DNA of 42,002 nucleotides from MGML01 sp964493985 (GTDB lineage: Bacteria > Chloroflexota > Dehalococcoidia > Dehalococcoidales > UBA2162). A model generated the notes under the pieces. The model saw only the letters and a list, made by a program, of their open reading frames with translations, was not told where the DNA came from and made no database searches. Positions 16,085-24,696 of the stretch are shown here, piece by piece. The stretch's first letter is position 1. Each line of letters begins with the position of its first letter. The translations under genes were made by a program, and so were the position numbers. The stretch is from the NCBI GenBank assembly GCA_964493985.1, contig CAZBQL010000018.1:1-42002 (forward strand), given 5' to 3'.

Positions 16085-17839
16085 ATGAGTATTATCGACG
16101 ACGTAAAACAGAAGACGGATATTGTCGAGGTTGTCAGCCAGTATGTGACTTTAAAAAAGTCAGGCCGTAACTTTTCGGCTCCTTGTCCGTTTCATAGTGA
16201 AAGGAATCCTTCTTTCTTCGTGTACCCGGAAAGACAGAGCTGGCACTGCTTTGGCGCCTGTAATACAGGGGGTGATGTCCTGTCATTCGTCATGAAAAAA
16301 GAAAATATGGATTTCGGCGAAGCCCTGCGCTTTCTCGCCGCGAGAGCGGGAATTGAAATTCCGATACGGATACAGCCGGATACTAAAAAAGACGAAAAAG
16401 ACAGGATATTCCAGGTTAACAGCGCCGCGGCTCTATACTTTCATAATCTTCTCCTGAATTCTCCGGGTGCTGAAAAAGCAAGGAAATACATAGAGCAACG
16501 GGGGCTGAATGAAAAAACCGTCTCTGATTTTCAGCTCGGGTATGCCTTGAACAGCTGGGAAGGACTGAAAGAGCACCTTAAGAAAGATTATTCGGAAAAG
16601 GAGATACTTGAAGCCGGCCTCCTGGTGGAATCGGATGACGGTACAACGCATGACAGGTTTAGAAATCGGCTGATCTTTACCATCTGCGACAACCGGGGAC
16701 GGATAACAGGATTCGGGGCGAGAGTTCTCGATGACTCTTTACCTAAGTATGTGAACTCACCTCAGACCCTGGTATTCGATAAAAGCGGTACGCTCTACGG
16801 GATAAATTTAGCGGCACAGCCCATACGGCAAAAGGATCAGGCTGTTATGGTGGAAGGATACATGGATGTCATTACTGCACACCAGAACGGGATCACGAAC
16901 GTAGTGGCATCAATGGGAACCGCGGTTACCGAAAGACAGGTTAACGACCTTAAAAAACTGACGAAGAATATTGTGCTGGCGCTTGATGCCGATACTGCCG
17001 GTGAAGAAGCAATGTTGCGATGCGTCGATTATGAGAACAGCCTGGATATTGAGTTAAAGGTCGTCGTGCTGCCGGAAGGCGAAGATCCTGACAGCGTCAT
17101 CAGGGAAGATACAGGTAAGTGGTATGAACTGTTGGATAGAGCTATTCCGGTAATGGACTATATTTTTTCTGTAACAGATGCCGGTCTGGATCTTACCCGA
17201 GCAAACGATAAACGGGAAGCGGTAGAGAGGATAGGATCCCACGTAGCAGCTATCCCTAACCCGGTACGCCGGGCCCATTATGTGCAGAAACTGGCACGGC
17301 TTATTGGAACAGATGAAAGGACCGTCGAAGCTACGCTCGGAATTAAGAAAGAAGCTCTGGTATCAACCAAGTCCAGAAGGGGCAAACCGTTCCTTTCGTC
17401 CCGTTCACCGAAGCTTCTGTTGTCCAAGCCTGTTGAAGAACAGTTTCTTGCTTTGTTGCTGAAGCATCCCGAATTTAAAGAAAAGAGTTTAGGTGTACCT
17501 ACCGAATATTTTGAAAACAGCGAAAACCGTGAAATATTCGTAGCCTGGCAGCAGTCTGCCGATGAAGAATCGTTGAAAGAGAAACTTGATGAAATATTAC
17601 GCGACTATCTGGCAGCACTTTCTTCAAAGAACGTACTGGCAACAAAAGTGAATGAAAGGTATAATGAATATGTACTCCGATTAAAGGAGGACTACCTCAG
17701 AAGCCTGGCCAGAAAAGGGGAGATGGTAAAGACGGCCGGTGAATTTCCCGGAGAGAAAGATATTGAATTGACCGATAATCTGCGTGAAATATTCAACAGA
17801 AGAGCCAGGCGTGAAGGGGGTAAAGGAGATAGGAAATGA
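16085..17839 (+). CDS. dnaG: DNA primase
   Basis: Primase makes RNA primers for replication at the fork. The 584-residue protein has three parts. The N-terminal zinc domain carries C34, H37, C55 and C59. The TOPRIM core has EGYMDVI (about residue 256) and LALDADTAGEEA. The C-terminal region is helicase-binding. The last zinc pair is C-x3-C (CFGAC) rather than the commoner C-x2-C. The gene overlaps rpoD by four bases (ATGA), the macromolecular-synthesis pairing seen in many bacteria but without rpsU. Confidence 0.96.
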   Translation: MSIIDDVKQKTDIVEVVSQYVTLKKSGRNFSAPCPFHSERNPSFFVYPERQSWHCFGACNTGGDVLSFVMKKENMDFGEALRFLAARAGIEIPIRIQPDTKKDEKDRIFQVNSAAALYFHNLLLNSPGAEKARKYIEQRGLNEKTVSDFQLGYALNSWEGLKEHLKKDYSEKEILEAGLLVESDDGTTHDRFRNRLIFTICDNRGRITGFGARVLDDSLPKYVNSPQTLVFDKSGTLYGINLAAQPIRQKDQAVMVEGYMDVITAHQNGITNVVASMGTAVTERQVNDLKKLTKNIVLALDADTAGEEAMLRCVDYENSLDIELKVVVLPEGEDPDSVIREDTGKWYELLDRAIPVMDYIFSVTDAGLDLTRANDKREAVERIGSHVAAIPNPVRRAHYVQKLARLIGTDERTVEATLGIKKEALVSTKSRRGKPFLSSRSPKLLLSKPVEEQFLALLLKHPEFKEKSLGVPTEYFENSENREIFVAWQQSADEESLKEKLDEILRDYLAALSSKNVLATKVNERYNEYVLRLKEDYLRSLARKGEMVKTAGEFPGEKDIELTDNLREIFNRRARREGGKGDRK

Positions 17840-19266
17840 CTCTGGAAAACTATGATTCTTCAGATGATTTCACACCATCCGATGAAAGTGATGAAGAGTC
17901 CATATCAACGGATGATCTGGACGATAAACTGAATACTTCAAAAGATGTCGATATAGATATATCTGTCGATAATGTGGAAGAGCAGGAAGTAGCCGACGAT
18001 CCCGTGCGTTTGTACCTGCATGAAATCGGTAAGGTAGACCTGCTTACAGCCAAGGATGAACGGGTCCTTGCAGAGAAGATCGAAGCTTCGAAACGGATCA
18101 AAGAAATAAGGCAGGAACACACGAACAGGTACGGAAAAGCTCCGACAGCGGTCGAAGTCGTACTCACAATGCTGAAGGAAGTCGGTCGGGATGCGAATAT
18201 TATCCGTGTTTTACGCGAACAGTTGAAACTTCCTCCAACAAATAATCTAAAAGAAGCTTTATGCGATCAGGTTTTCAAGGAAAGCGTTGAAGGAGTTATC
18301 GATCAGCAATTAGTCCAGGCTGTATCCCGTGAGATCGGAGAGTTTCTCCCGGAGACCGAGCAGCGAATCATCAATCTTTCACTTAATTGCTCTCTGTTGC
18401 CGGAAGTGGTTATTAACAATATACGCGACGATATGCTTTTAGAAAATATCGAAAGCATGGTAACGGATAACGATTTTATAGAGACACTTCTCGGATATGA
18501 AAGGCAGATAAAAGAACATCTTGACCAAATCACCCGTGAATCTGAAAAAGCTGAAAAACACCTTATTGAAGCAAATTTGAGACTGGTAGTCAGTGTAGCC
18601 AAGAAACATATAGGGCGAGGGATGTCTCTCCTGGACCTCGTCCAGGAAGGGAATATCGGTCTTATCAGGGCAGTAGAGAAGTTCGACCATCATCGCGGCT
18701 ACAAGTTCAGTACCTATGCCACATGGTGGATACGCCAGGCTATCACCAGGGCTATCGCCGACCAGGCGCGAACGATCCGCGTGCCGGTACACATGATAGA
18801 AACGATCAATAAACTTCTCAGGGTAAGCAGGCGACTTGCCCAGGAGTATGGTAGAGAACCGAACGCTAAGGAAATCGGTGCCAGGATGGACCTGCCGACG
18901 GCTAAGGTAAGGGAGATAGTCAAGGTTGCCCAGCTTCCTGTGTCTCTTGAAGCGCCTATCGGAGAGGAAGAGGACAGCCATCTCGGTGATTTCATCGAGG
19001 ATAGAGATGCCCTGCCGCCGGTAGACGCGGCCTCAAAACAACTGCTGAAAGAGCAGATAGAGGAAGTACTGATGGCGCTGACTCCACGTGAACAGAGAGT
19101 ACTGAGACTCAGGTTTGGACTCGAAGACGGACGAAGCCGGACTCTGGAAGAGGTAGGCCAGGAATTCAACGTCACCAGGGAGCGTATCCGCCAGATAGAA
19201 GCTAAAGCTCTCCGTAAACTCCGCCATCCTTCCCGCAGCCGCAAACTCAAGGATTACCTTGAGTAA
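17836..19266 (+). CDS. rpoD: RNA polymerase primary sigma factor (RpoD/SigA)
   Basis: This housekeeping sigma factor directs RNA polymerase to promoters such as the TTGACA/TATAAT boxes in this window. The 476-residue protein has an acidic N-terminus (1-50), region 1.2 (DPVRLYLHEIGKVDLLT, about 56-72), a large non-conserved insert (about 95-235), region 2 (about 240-320; VSVAKKHIGRGMSLLDLVQEG, YKFSTYATWWIRQAI), region 3 (about 322-400) and region 4 with its helix-turn-helix (LEEVGQEFNVTRERIRQIEAKALRKLRHP, about 435-463). It overlaps dnaG and is followed by a strong terminator. Confidence 0.97.
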   Translation: MTLENYDSSDDFTPSDESDEESISTDDLDDKLNTSKDVDIDISVDNVEEQEVADDPVRLYLHEIGKVDLLTAKDERVLAEKIEASKRIKEIRQEHTNRYGKAPTAVEVVLTMLKEVGRDANIIRVLREQLKLPPTNNLKEALCDQVFKESVEGVIDQQLVQAVSREIGEFLPETEQRIINLSLNCSLLPEVVINNIRDDMLLENIESMVTDNDFIETLLGYERQIKEHLDQITRESEKAEKHLIEANLRLVVSVAKKHIGRGMSLLDLVQEGNIGLIRAVEKFDHHRGYKFSTYATWWIRQAITRAIADQARTIRVPVHMIETINKLLRVSRRLAQEYGREPNAKEIGARMDLPTAKVREIVKVAQLPVSLEAPIGEEEDSHLGDFIEDRDALPPVDAASKQLLKEQIEEVLMALTPREQRVLRLRFGLEDGRSRTLEEVGQEFNVTRERIRQIEAKALRKLRHPSRSRKLKDYLE

Positions 19267-19290
19267 TATTCGGAGTTAATATTAAAGAAT

Positions 19291-19321
19291 GACCGTCCTG
19301 ATGCATCGGGACGGTCTTTTT
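19291..19321 (+). terminator. Terminator after rpoD
   Basis: GACCGTCC (19291-19298) pairs with GGACGGTC (19309-19316), extended inward by a T-G wobble and GA/TC pairs, then TTTTT. It closes the dnaG-rpoD transcript. Confidence 0.92.
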
Positions 19322-19397
19322 ATGCTATCTGTTTTCGTAGAGTGTATGGTCCGATAATGGGGCCAAATATCAACAACCTGCTCAGTGTGAACATCAG

Positions 19398-20204
19398 TTA
19401 CAGGTGGCGAAGGAACGCATCCGGATTGGCGAGGAAATCCCGCATCAGAGCGACATGCTCCAGGTCATTATATTCTGCCCGTTGAATAATACCGCTGTCG
19501 AAGTTCAAGATTGTCGCATCAGGGCAGGCCATGATTATCGGAGAATGAGTGGTAATGATGAACTGTGAATCTTTCTCTACCATAGACTTCATTGCGGCAA
19601 TAAAACTGAGCTGCCGCGAGGGTGAAAGTGCGGCTTCAGGTTCATCGAGCAGGTAGAGTCCTCCGGGGATAAACCTGGTTTGGAATAGTGCCAGGAAACT
19701 CTCGCCGTGGGATTGTGAATCCAGTCCATCTCCGTAACGGCTTTTAATTGCGGACAGTTCCTTCATAAACGGTGCCCGGGTCATGTCAACCGCCAGTTGA
19801 GATCTGCCACGAGCTTCTTTTTCCATTCGTGCAAGGTCCGTTTCAAGCTGCTGCCGTGTCTGGCGTATGGTTTTCGCATAGCCGAAGAAGTCCTCGGCAC
19901 GTAAAAAGAAACCTTTGTGGGTCCGTTTTGACCAGGCAAGTTGAAAATATTGCGATAGTCTGCGGATCGAGGTGAGTGACGGATCGGTCTTGACGCTTTC
20001 ACTTCCTACCGTAGTTGATCCTATGGCACAGGCTAGGGCTTCCAGCACCGTAGATTTCCCGGAACCGTTCTCGCCTACAAAGAATGTAACCGGTGAGTCG
20101 AAATTTATGCTTTTCAACGACTGGATGATACCGAGTGAAAACGGGAATTGGCTGTTTTCACTGTCATCCCAGTCGCGTACCGTTACCGATTTCAGGTGAA
20201 TCAC
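19398..20204 (-). CDS. Predicted AAA/ABC-type ATPase (COG3910-like)
   Basis: This soluble 268-residue ATPase has an SMC/RecF-like nucleotide site. Walker A is FFVGENGSGKSTVLEAL (about residues 41-57), the signature-like SHGESF is at about 166, Walker B is GLYLLDEPEAALSP (about 182-195) and the H-loop is IITTHSPIIM. Short insert helices replace a long coiled coil. Members are widespread stand-alone ATPases of unknown biological role, sometimes linked with defence or repair. Nothing in its neighbourhood identifies a partner. The start is GTG after GGCGGTG. Confidence 0.82.
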   Translation of the reverse strand: MIHLKSVTVRDWDDSENSQFPFSLGIIQSLKSINFDSPVTFFVGENGSGKSTVLEALACAIGSTTVGSESVKTDPSLTSIRRLSQYFQLAWSKRTHKGFFLRAEDFFGYAKTIRQTRQQLETDLARMEKEARGRSQLAVDMTRAPFMKELSAIKSRYGDGLDSQSHGESFLALFQTRFIPGGLYLLDEPEAALSPSRQLSFIAAMKSMVEKDSQFIITTHSPIIMACPDATILNFDSGIIQRAEYNDLEHVALMRDFLANPDAFLRHL

Positions 20205-20313
20205 GTATTCACCGCCTGTAATTCGTGCTTGTGTTTCAGTTTACTATCAGAGAACCGGCAAGTAAAGGACAGGTGGTAATCAGGTTGAGGCTAACGGTTT
20301 GTCGGGTAAAGTT

Positions 20314-20354
20314 TAAAATCACTCCTTATCCGCATATAGTAAGGGGTGATTTTA
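20314..20354 (-). terminator. Long hairpin, probable terminator of the PEBP lipoprotein gene
   Basis: A 15-bp stem (20314-20328 with 20340-20354, one G-T wobble) with an 11-base loop lies 27 bases after the stop of the minus-strand gene at 20381. The T tract is short (TTTTA). The 13-base arm sequence AAGGAGTGATTTT recurs at 21035-21047, on the other side of that gene. Confidence 0.65.
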
Positions 20355-20380
20355 GGTTTAGCAATTGAATAACCAAAGAG

Positions 20381-20959
20381 CTAATGCTGATATGTGCCTG
20401 TGAGTTGACCCTGAGCGAGAATATGTCCCTGCATAGCATCTATCACCTGCTTCTTGGATACGCCTGCCTTTAAATTCAAACGTTGGTCTAGAGCGTAAAT
20501 AGTAAATCGATACCGATGGGAACTGCCAGAGGGAGGACAGGGGCCTCTGTAGCCAATTTTGCCAAAGTTATTCTTACCCTGTAAGGCTCCACTTTCAAGC
20601 TGCTCCTGAATGGGGACACCTTCTCCGAACTGGTGGATGTTTGCTGGAATATTGAATATAATCCAGTGTGTAAACACACCACCGGGAGCATCCGGATCAT
20701 CCACCATTAAAACAAACGCTTCGGTTTGTTGTGGTGGCCCATCCCATACAAGCGCCGGGGATATATCCTGCCCATCACAGGTATATTTAACCGGTATCCT
20801 GTCTCCTTCTTTGAAAGCTGTGCTTGATATAACTATTGTCATTACGGCATCTTCGTCTATTGCTGAGCTCTCATCCCGGGTTTCTGTTGCACTGCACGAT
20901 ACCACCAGGGAGAGTATTACAAAGCAACAAAGTATAAGATAAATAAACTCCCTTTTCAT
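20381..20959 (-). CDS. YbhB/YbcL-type PEBP family lipoprotein
   Basis: This 192-residue member of the phosphatidylethanolamine-binding (Raf-kinase-inhibitor-like) family has a signal peptide ending in the lipobox LVVSC, with C22 as lipidation site. The ligand-binding fold is recognised by CDGQDISPALVWDGPP, LMVDDPDAPGGVFTHWIIFNIP and the GPCPPSGSSHRYRF segment. It should be anchored on the outside of the membrane. Bacterial members have no settled function. It has its own promoter-like boxes and a following hairpin, so it is probably monocistronic. Confidence 0.9.
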   Translation of the reverse strand: MKREFIYLILCCFVILSLVVSCSATETRDESSAIDEDAVMTIVISSTAFKEGDRIPVKYTCDGQDISPALVWDGPPQQTEAFVLMVDDPDAPGGVFTHWIIFNIPANIHQFGEGVPIQEQLESGALQGKNNFGKIGYRGPCPPSGSSHRYRFTIYALDQRLNLKAGVSKKQVIDAMQGHILAQGQLTGTYQH

Positions 20960-20998
20960 AATTCGGTTCTCACAAGCCGTTTCAGCTATCAGTAATAT

Positions 20999-21027
20999 AA
21001 GGTATTCCTGTTTTCGGATGTTGTCAA
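20999..21027 (-). promoter_or_regulatory. Possible promoter of the PEBP lipoprotein gene
   Basis: On the minus strand, a perfect TTGACA (21027-21022) is followed after 17 bases by TACCTT (21004-20999), a weak -10. TATATT is also present but with a 22-base spacer. Confidence 0.42.
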
Positions 21028-21034
21028 TATTGAA

Positions 21035-21047
21035 AAGGAGTGATTTT
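21035..21047. repeat. Third copy of a 13-base hairpin-arm sequence
   Basis: AAGGAGTGATTTT matches, in inverted orientation, the left arm of the hairpin at 20314-20354. It lies just after the stop of the SnoaL-like gene and just before the PEBP promoter boxes. It has no local pairing partner. Confidence 0.5.
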
Positions 21048-21061
21048 CGCGTATATATAGT

Positions 21062-21799
21062 TTAGTCCAGTTTTAAAGGTTTCAGCCTGGCGTTATGCTT
21101 CCCTTCGGTAGACGGTTTTCCGGTTACGGGATGTTTGAAATGGTGGGGAAGAATAAATCCGGACACATATCGCAGGTCATTCGGGTCGATGGGTATATCA
21201 GGTACAGGGAATGCCATGCCCTCCGTATTTTCACGCCTTGCTTCCGGAGGATTAAGGAGGCGTTCGCCAAGCGCTTCCGGAGTTCCCCATCCGTCCTGGA
21301 TTCTGGCGCTGTAGGGTATGAACCAGTATATCTGGAGAATTTTCCAGATACCATTCTCCTTGATATATGTCATCTCATAGATGCCGCTGACCAGCGCTCC
21401 GCCGTCTATCTTTCCACCATCGGAGGTAAAGACGCCACCGAATACATACCATCTACCCTGGGCGGTTTTTCCATCAGGATTGAGTGTGATAAGTCCGGCA
21501 GTGGGCGTAAGCTGGTGTGAGAATCCGACAGGATTTGTACCGCTGGCGGCACGGGCGAAGTATTTTCTGACGCCTTCCTTACCCAGCCACTGACCTTCCA
21601 GCCAGTTCAGTTTTACATCCGGGCTGTCTGCGAAACAATCGATTATATCTTCTCCAAGCATATGTTCCACGTAGTAGTTATACGCATACTGCAGCCTTCT
21701 GATAGCTTCGATATCTTCCAGGTCTGATATTTTCTTCTGTTGTTGTTCTACCAGCTCCTCCAGCTTTGCCAGTCTCGTTTCAGTGGATTCAGCACTCAT
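21062..21799 (-). CDS. SnoaL-like (NTF2 fold) protein
   Basis: This 245-residue soluble protein starts with a short coiled coil (ETRLAKLEELVEQQQKKISDLED, residues 6-28). A SnoaL/NTF2-like cone domain follows at about 29-165: IEAIRRLQYAYNYYVEH, WLGKEGVRKYFARA, GFSHQLTP and the WKILQIYWFIPY strand. A Pro-rich tail ends the protein. Members include small-molecule cyclases, dehydratases and isomerases; the substrate cannot be read from sequence. AGGAGG is six bases before the ATG. A 19-base palindrome covers its -10 box. It follows the MFS gene and may be part of the same catabolic group. Confidence 0.75.
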   Translation of the reverse strand: MSAESTETRLAKLEELVEQQQKKISDLEDIEAIRRLQYAYNYYVEHMLGEDIIDCFADSPDVKLNWLEGQWLGKEGVRKYFARAASGTNPVGFSHQLTPTAGLITLNPDGKTAQGRWYVFGGVFTSDGGKIDGGALVSGIYEMTYIKENGIWKILQIYWFIPYSARIQDGWGTPEALGERLLNPPEARRENTEGMAFPVPDIPIDPNDLRYVSGFILPHHFKHPVTGKPSTEGKHNARLKPLKLD

Positions 21800-21830
21800 A
21801 ATAAACCTCCTGTATGTAAGGTACTTCGGA

Positions 21831-21850
21831 ATAATAACGCGGTTATTATA
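21831..21850 (-). promoter_or_regulatory. Palindromic operator over the -10 box of the SnoaL-like gene
   Basis: ATAATAACGCGGTTATTAT (21831-21849) has perfect 8-base arms around GCG. On the minus strand it overlaps the -10 box TATAAT (21850-21845); the matching -35 is weak (TGGTAT). Symmetry and position suggest a repressor site. Confidence 0.55.
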
Positions 21851-21889
21851 TACTTACGGGAGCATGAATACCAGACCTGAGAAACAGGA

Positions 21890-23125
21890 TTATTCCGGTG
21901 CGGGGGCTCTGCCGAACATCTTTTTTCGCCACCCCGTTTCCTTGACCATTGAAAGTGTAAACAGTCCTATGGCGGAGAGTATTGCCCAGAATGTGAAGGG
22001 AAGTCCCGGATTTATGCTTTCGAAGCTGTTGCCTATAGGCGGGGAAGAAACACTGCCAATGTGACCGATCGTGAAAATCATTCCCAGGGCTGTACCCGAG
22101 TACCTGGAGCCTATTCCTTCGGTTTCCAGCAGGATGGTGGTATTAATTGCCATAAATCCGTCCATAAAAATACCTGACATCAGCATAAGCGCCCATACCG
22201 CCCAGCCGTCTACAAGGGGCAGCAGGCCGAGGCTGATTGTGTTGGTAATAATACCCAGGAGGAGTATGAGTTTCCTGGTCCCTATCCTGTCGGATAATGT
22301 CGTAATGGGTACAACGAAGACAGTACTTATAGCATAAAATGCGGCGAGAGTCCCGTCAGCGGCGGCCGTTTCCCATCCCTGATTGTGGAGATAGAGGGGG
22401 AGGTACCCGGTCATTCCCATCATGCTGCCCATGCGCATCATAAAGGTAAGCCCTATAAACCACAAACCTTTCATGCGGATCAGGCGTCCAACCGTCTCTT
22501 TTACTGAAATCCTGTCGAATACTTCTTCCGATGAATCGTCGATTGGTGGTTCTCTGCCCAAGATGAGCCAGAGTATTCCGATAAATGCAGAAAGGCCTCC
22601 CATCATGAATAATACGTTTCGCCACCCGCCAAGCCAGGGTGAAAGAATAGTGGCACTCAGCAACGGACCAAGTGACAGGCCTAATCCCATTCCCATTGCC
22701 GATGCTCCCATCGCCATTCCGAGATTACTGCCTTTGAACCACAGTCCGACGGTTCTCGTTATGGTGATAGGGATAATCAGTCTGATTATCCCGTTAACGA
22801 ACATGGTGACGGCGAGGAACATAAAGCTGCTTGAAAAACCCCTGAGGGCGCCGGTAATTCCGACAAGTATGCATGATATCGTCAGTATCCACTTCGAACT
22901 GAAACGATCGCCGATTATCCCTCCGATAAGACTGACGAAAATACCGGCAAAGTTACCCATCCCCCATACCAAACCTAACTGTACCAGGTTCAATCCCAGT
23001 TCATCGGATATTTCAGGGAAGAGGACCGGCATGCAGGAAAAGGGCATTGCAGTAACCAGCGTGCCGGTCATTGACAGCAATGCCAGCATATACCATCTGT
23101 AATTTGATTGGGTATTGTCTTTCAT
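21890..23125 (-). CDS. MFS transporter
   Basis: This 411-residue secondary transporter has about 12 membrane helices in two six-helix halves. The MFS loop motif between helices 2 and 3 appears as GGIIGDRFSSKW, and a similar motif in the second half is LSDRIGTRKLI. The family resembles CynX/NarK-type major facilitators, but the substrate is unknown. It diverges from the aryl-sulfotransferase-like gene and precedes the SnoaL-like gene, so it may export or import a shared substrate. Confidence 0.88.
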   Translation of the reverse strand: MKDNTQSNYRWYMLALLSMTGTLVTAMPFSCMPVLFPEISDELGLNLVQLGLVWGMGNFAGIFVSLIGGIIGDRFSSKWILTISCILVGITGALRGFSSSFMFLAVTMFVNGIIRLIIPITITRTVGLWFKGSNLGMAMGASAMGMGLGLSLGPLLSATILSPWLGGWRNVLFMMGGLSAFIGILWLILGREPPIDDSSEEVFDRISVKETVGRLIRMKGLWFIGLTFMMRMGSMMGMTGYLPLYLHNQGWETAAADGTLAAFYAISTVFVVPITTLSDRIGTRKLILLLGIITNTISLGLLPLVDGWAVWALMLMSGIFMDGFMAINTTILLETEGIGSRYSGTALGMIFTIGHIGSVSSPPIGNSFESINPGLPFTFWAILSAIGLFTLSMVKETGWRKKMFGRAPAPE

Positions 23126-23160
23126 AGAGGAGATTTAGACTCCGGAATGTAGCTGTTTGA

Positions 23161-23190
23161 AGTATATTGGGTTGAAAGGTAATAAGTCAA
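23161..23190 (-). promoter_or_regulatory. Promoter of the MFS gene
   Basis: On the minus strand, TTGACT (23190-23185) and TATACT (23166-23161) are 18 bases apart, with initiation expected near 23154. It lies next to the divergent promoter of the 23264 gene. Confidence 0.58.
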
Positions 23191-23192
23191 TT

Positions 23193-23221
23193 TTTACTCA
23201 ATGGGGAATATGCTGTATTAT
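23193..23221 (+). promoter_or_regulatory. Promoter of the aryl-sulfotransferase-like gene
   Basis: TTTACT (23193-23198), 17 bases, then TATTAT (23216-23221). The implied leader of about 36 bases contains GAGGAG (23252-23257), six bases before the ATG. Confidence 0.5.
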
Positions 23222-23263
23222 TTCTAAAAACAATATCGAAAAAATACACTTGAGGAGTAAATT

Positions 23264-24616
23264 ATGGCAGTATCTGTATTCCCGACAGGAACGACGATAT
23301 ACGAACCGGAAAAGTGCTGGAATGGATATACCGTTCTCCAGTGCATGCAATTCGGTGCTGCCCTGGTGGATATGAACGGAAACCTGGTAAAACGGTGGAA
23401 AAATCTCCAGGGACTTCCCAGCGCTAATAAGGTATTTCCCGGCGGATTTGTAATGGGAACAACCGGTCAAAGGAGTCCTAAGTTCGGATTCCAGGACAAT
23501 CTAAACCTCGTTCAACTCGACTGGGAGGGTAATATAGTCTGGAGTTTCGATAAATACGACCTGGTCAGGGATCCGCATCGAAAGAAGACCTGGATGGCAC
23601 GCCAGCACCATGATTACCAGCGTGACGGCAGTCCGGTCGGCTACTACGTTCCCGGAATGGAACCGAAGGTGGACGGTGGCAATACCATCATGCTTTGCCA
23701 CAAGAACCTGGTAAACAGGGAAATAAGTGAAAAGCTACTGATAGATGATGCGGTCATCGAAGTGACCTGGGATGGCGAAATAGTATGGGAATGGGCGTGC
23801 AGCGACCACTTCAGTGAGTTTGGATTCAGCGAAGAAGCCAGGAATACGATGGCGCGTAATCCGGATATAGTCCCGGCTGGTGGTGGAATGGGCGACTGGA
23901 TGCATATGAATTCGATATCGAAACTGGGGCCGAACAGGTGGTATGAGTCTGGTGATGAGAAGTTCGATCCTGAGAACCTGATATTCAGCGCCAGGGAAAC
24001 CAACATCCTGGCAATAATTGAAAGGAAAACCGGAGGTATCGTCTGGAAGGTCGGGCCCTATTATACTGAGACCGAAGCTTTAAGGAACCTGAGACAGATA
24101 ATCGGTCCGCACCACGCCCACATGATACCGGAAGGACTGCCGGGTGCGGGGAATATACTGGTATATGATAACGGCGGGATGGCTGGGTACGGTGCCCCTA
24201 ATCCGGGTTCTCTCGATGGAAGACGCAATGCTCTGAGAGATTTTTCGCGGGTTATCGAGTTCGATCCAGTGACGCTGGAGATTAAATGGCAGTATCCGGC
24301 GCCGGGCGGGCCTGGAGGGCCGGGGATGAGCGGGAGGCTGTACAGTTCATTCATGAGTTCGGCCCAGCGTCTGCCAAACGGAAATACTCTGATCACCGAA
24401 GGCGGGACAGGCCGGCTGATCGAGGTGAACGTAGAAGGAGAAATAGTCTGGGAATTCGTCAGTCCCTGGAAAGACAAAAGAGGTAATCTGAGCGTAGTCT
24501 ACCGGGCGTACCGGCTTCCTTACGAATGGGTGCCGCAGTTTGAAAAACCTGTTGAAGAAGCTCTGCCGAAGATAGATAACAGCCGGTTCATGATACCGAA
24601 GAGAAAAATGAGGTAA
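23264..24616 (+). CDS. Aryl-sulfotransferase-like (ASST) beta-propeller protein
   Basis: This 450-residue protein matches the arylsulfotransferase/ASST propeller superfamily through repeated strands such as GNIVWSF, GEIVWEW, GGIVWKVG and GEIVWEF, the HHDYQ and IGPHHAHMIPEG histidine motifs, and NGNTLITEGGTGRLIEV. Classical ASST moves a sulfate group between phenols in the periplasm. This protein has no signal peptide or membrane helix, so it should be cytoplasmic, and true sulfotransferase activity is uncertain. It diverges from the MFS gene and has a good ribosome-binding site. Confidence 0.75.
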   Translation: MAVSVFPTGTTIYEPEKCWNGYTVLQCMQFGAALVDMNGNLVKRWKNLQGLPSANKVFPGGFVMGTTGQRSPKFGFQDNLNLVQLDWEGNIVWSFDKYDLVRDPHRKKTWMARQHHDYQRDGSPVGYYVPGMEPKVDGGNTIMLCHKNLVNREISEKLLIDDAVIEVTWDGEIVWEWACSDHFSEFGFSEEARNTMARNPDIVPAGGGMGDWMHMNSISKLGPNRWYESGDEKFDPENLIFSARETNILAIIERKTGGIVWKVGPYYTETEALRNLRQIIGPHHAHMIPEGLPGAGNILVYDNGGMAGYGAPNPGSLDGRRNALRDFSRVIEFDPVTLEIKWQYPAPGGPGGPGMSGRLYSSFMSSAQRLPNGNTLITEGGTGRLIEVNVEGEIVWEFVSPWKDKRGNLSVVYRAYRLPYEWVPQFEKPVEEALPKIDNSRFMIPKRKMR

Positions 24617-24677
24617 TCTTCGTTACTGAAGTCATGACAGGGTACTACTTATTCGACAGTCTTCAATCATGCAATAT

Positions 24678-24693
24678 TTGAAGTTTACTTCAA
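24678..24693. repeat. Short palindrome between convergent genes
   Basis: TTGAAGT and ACTTCAA are perfect arms around TT, just beyond the stop of the Fe-S gene on the minus strand. The loop is too small for a usual terminator. It is noted only as a symmetric site. Confidence 0.35.
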
Positions 24694-24696
24694 GGT

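Noticed and set aside
22422..23102. 226-codon plus-strand frame inside the MFS gene region
   Set aside because: It is antisense to the transporter, and its Pro/Ile-rich translation is typical of the complement of membrane-helix codons.
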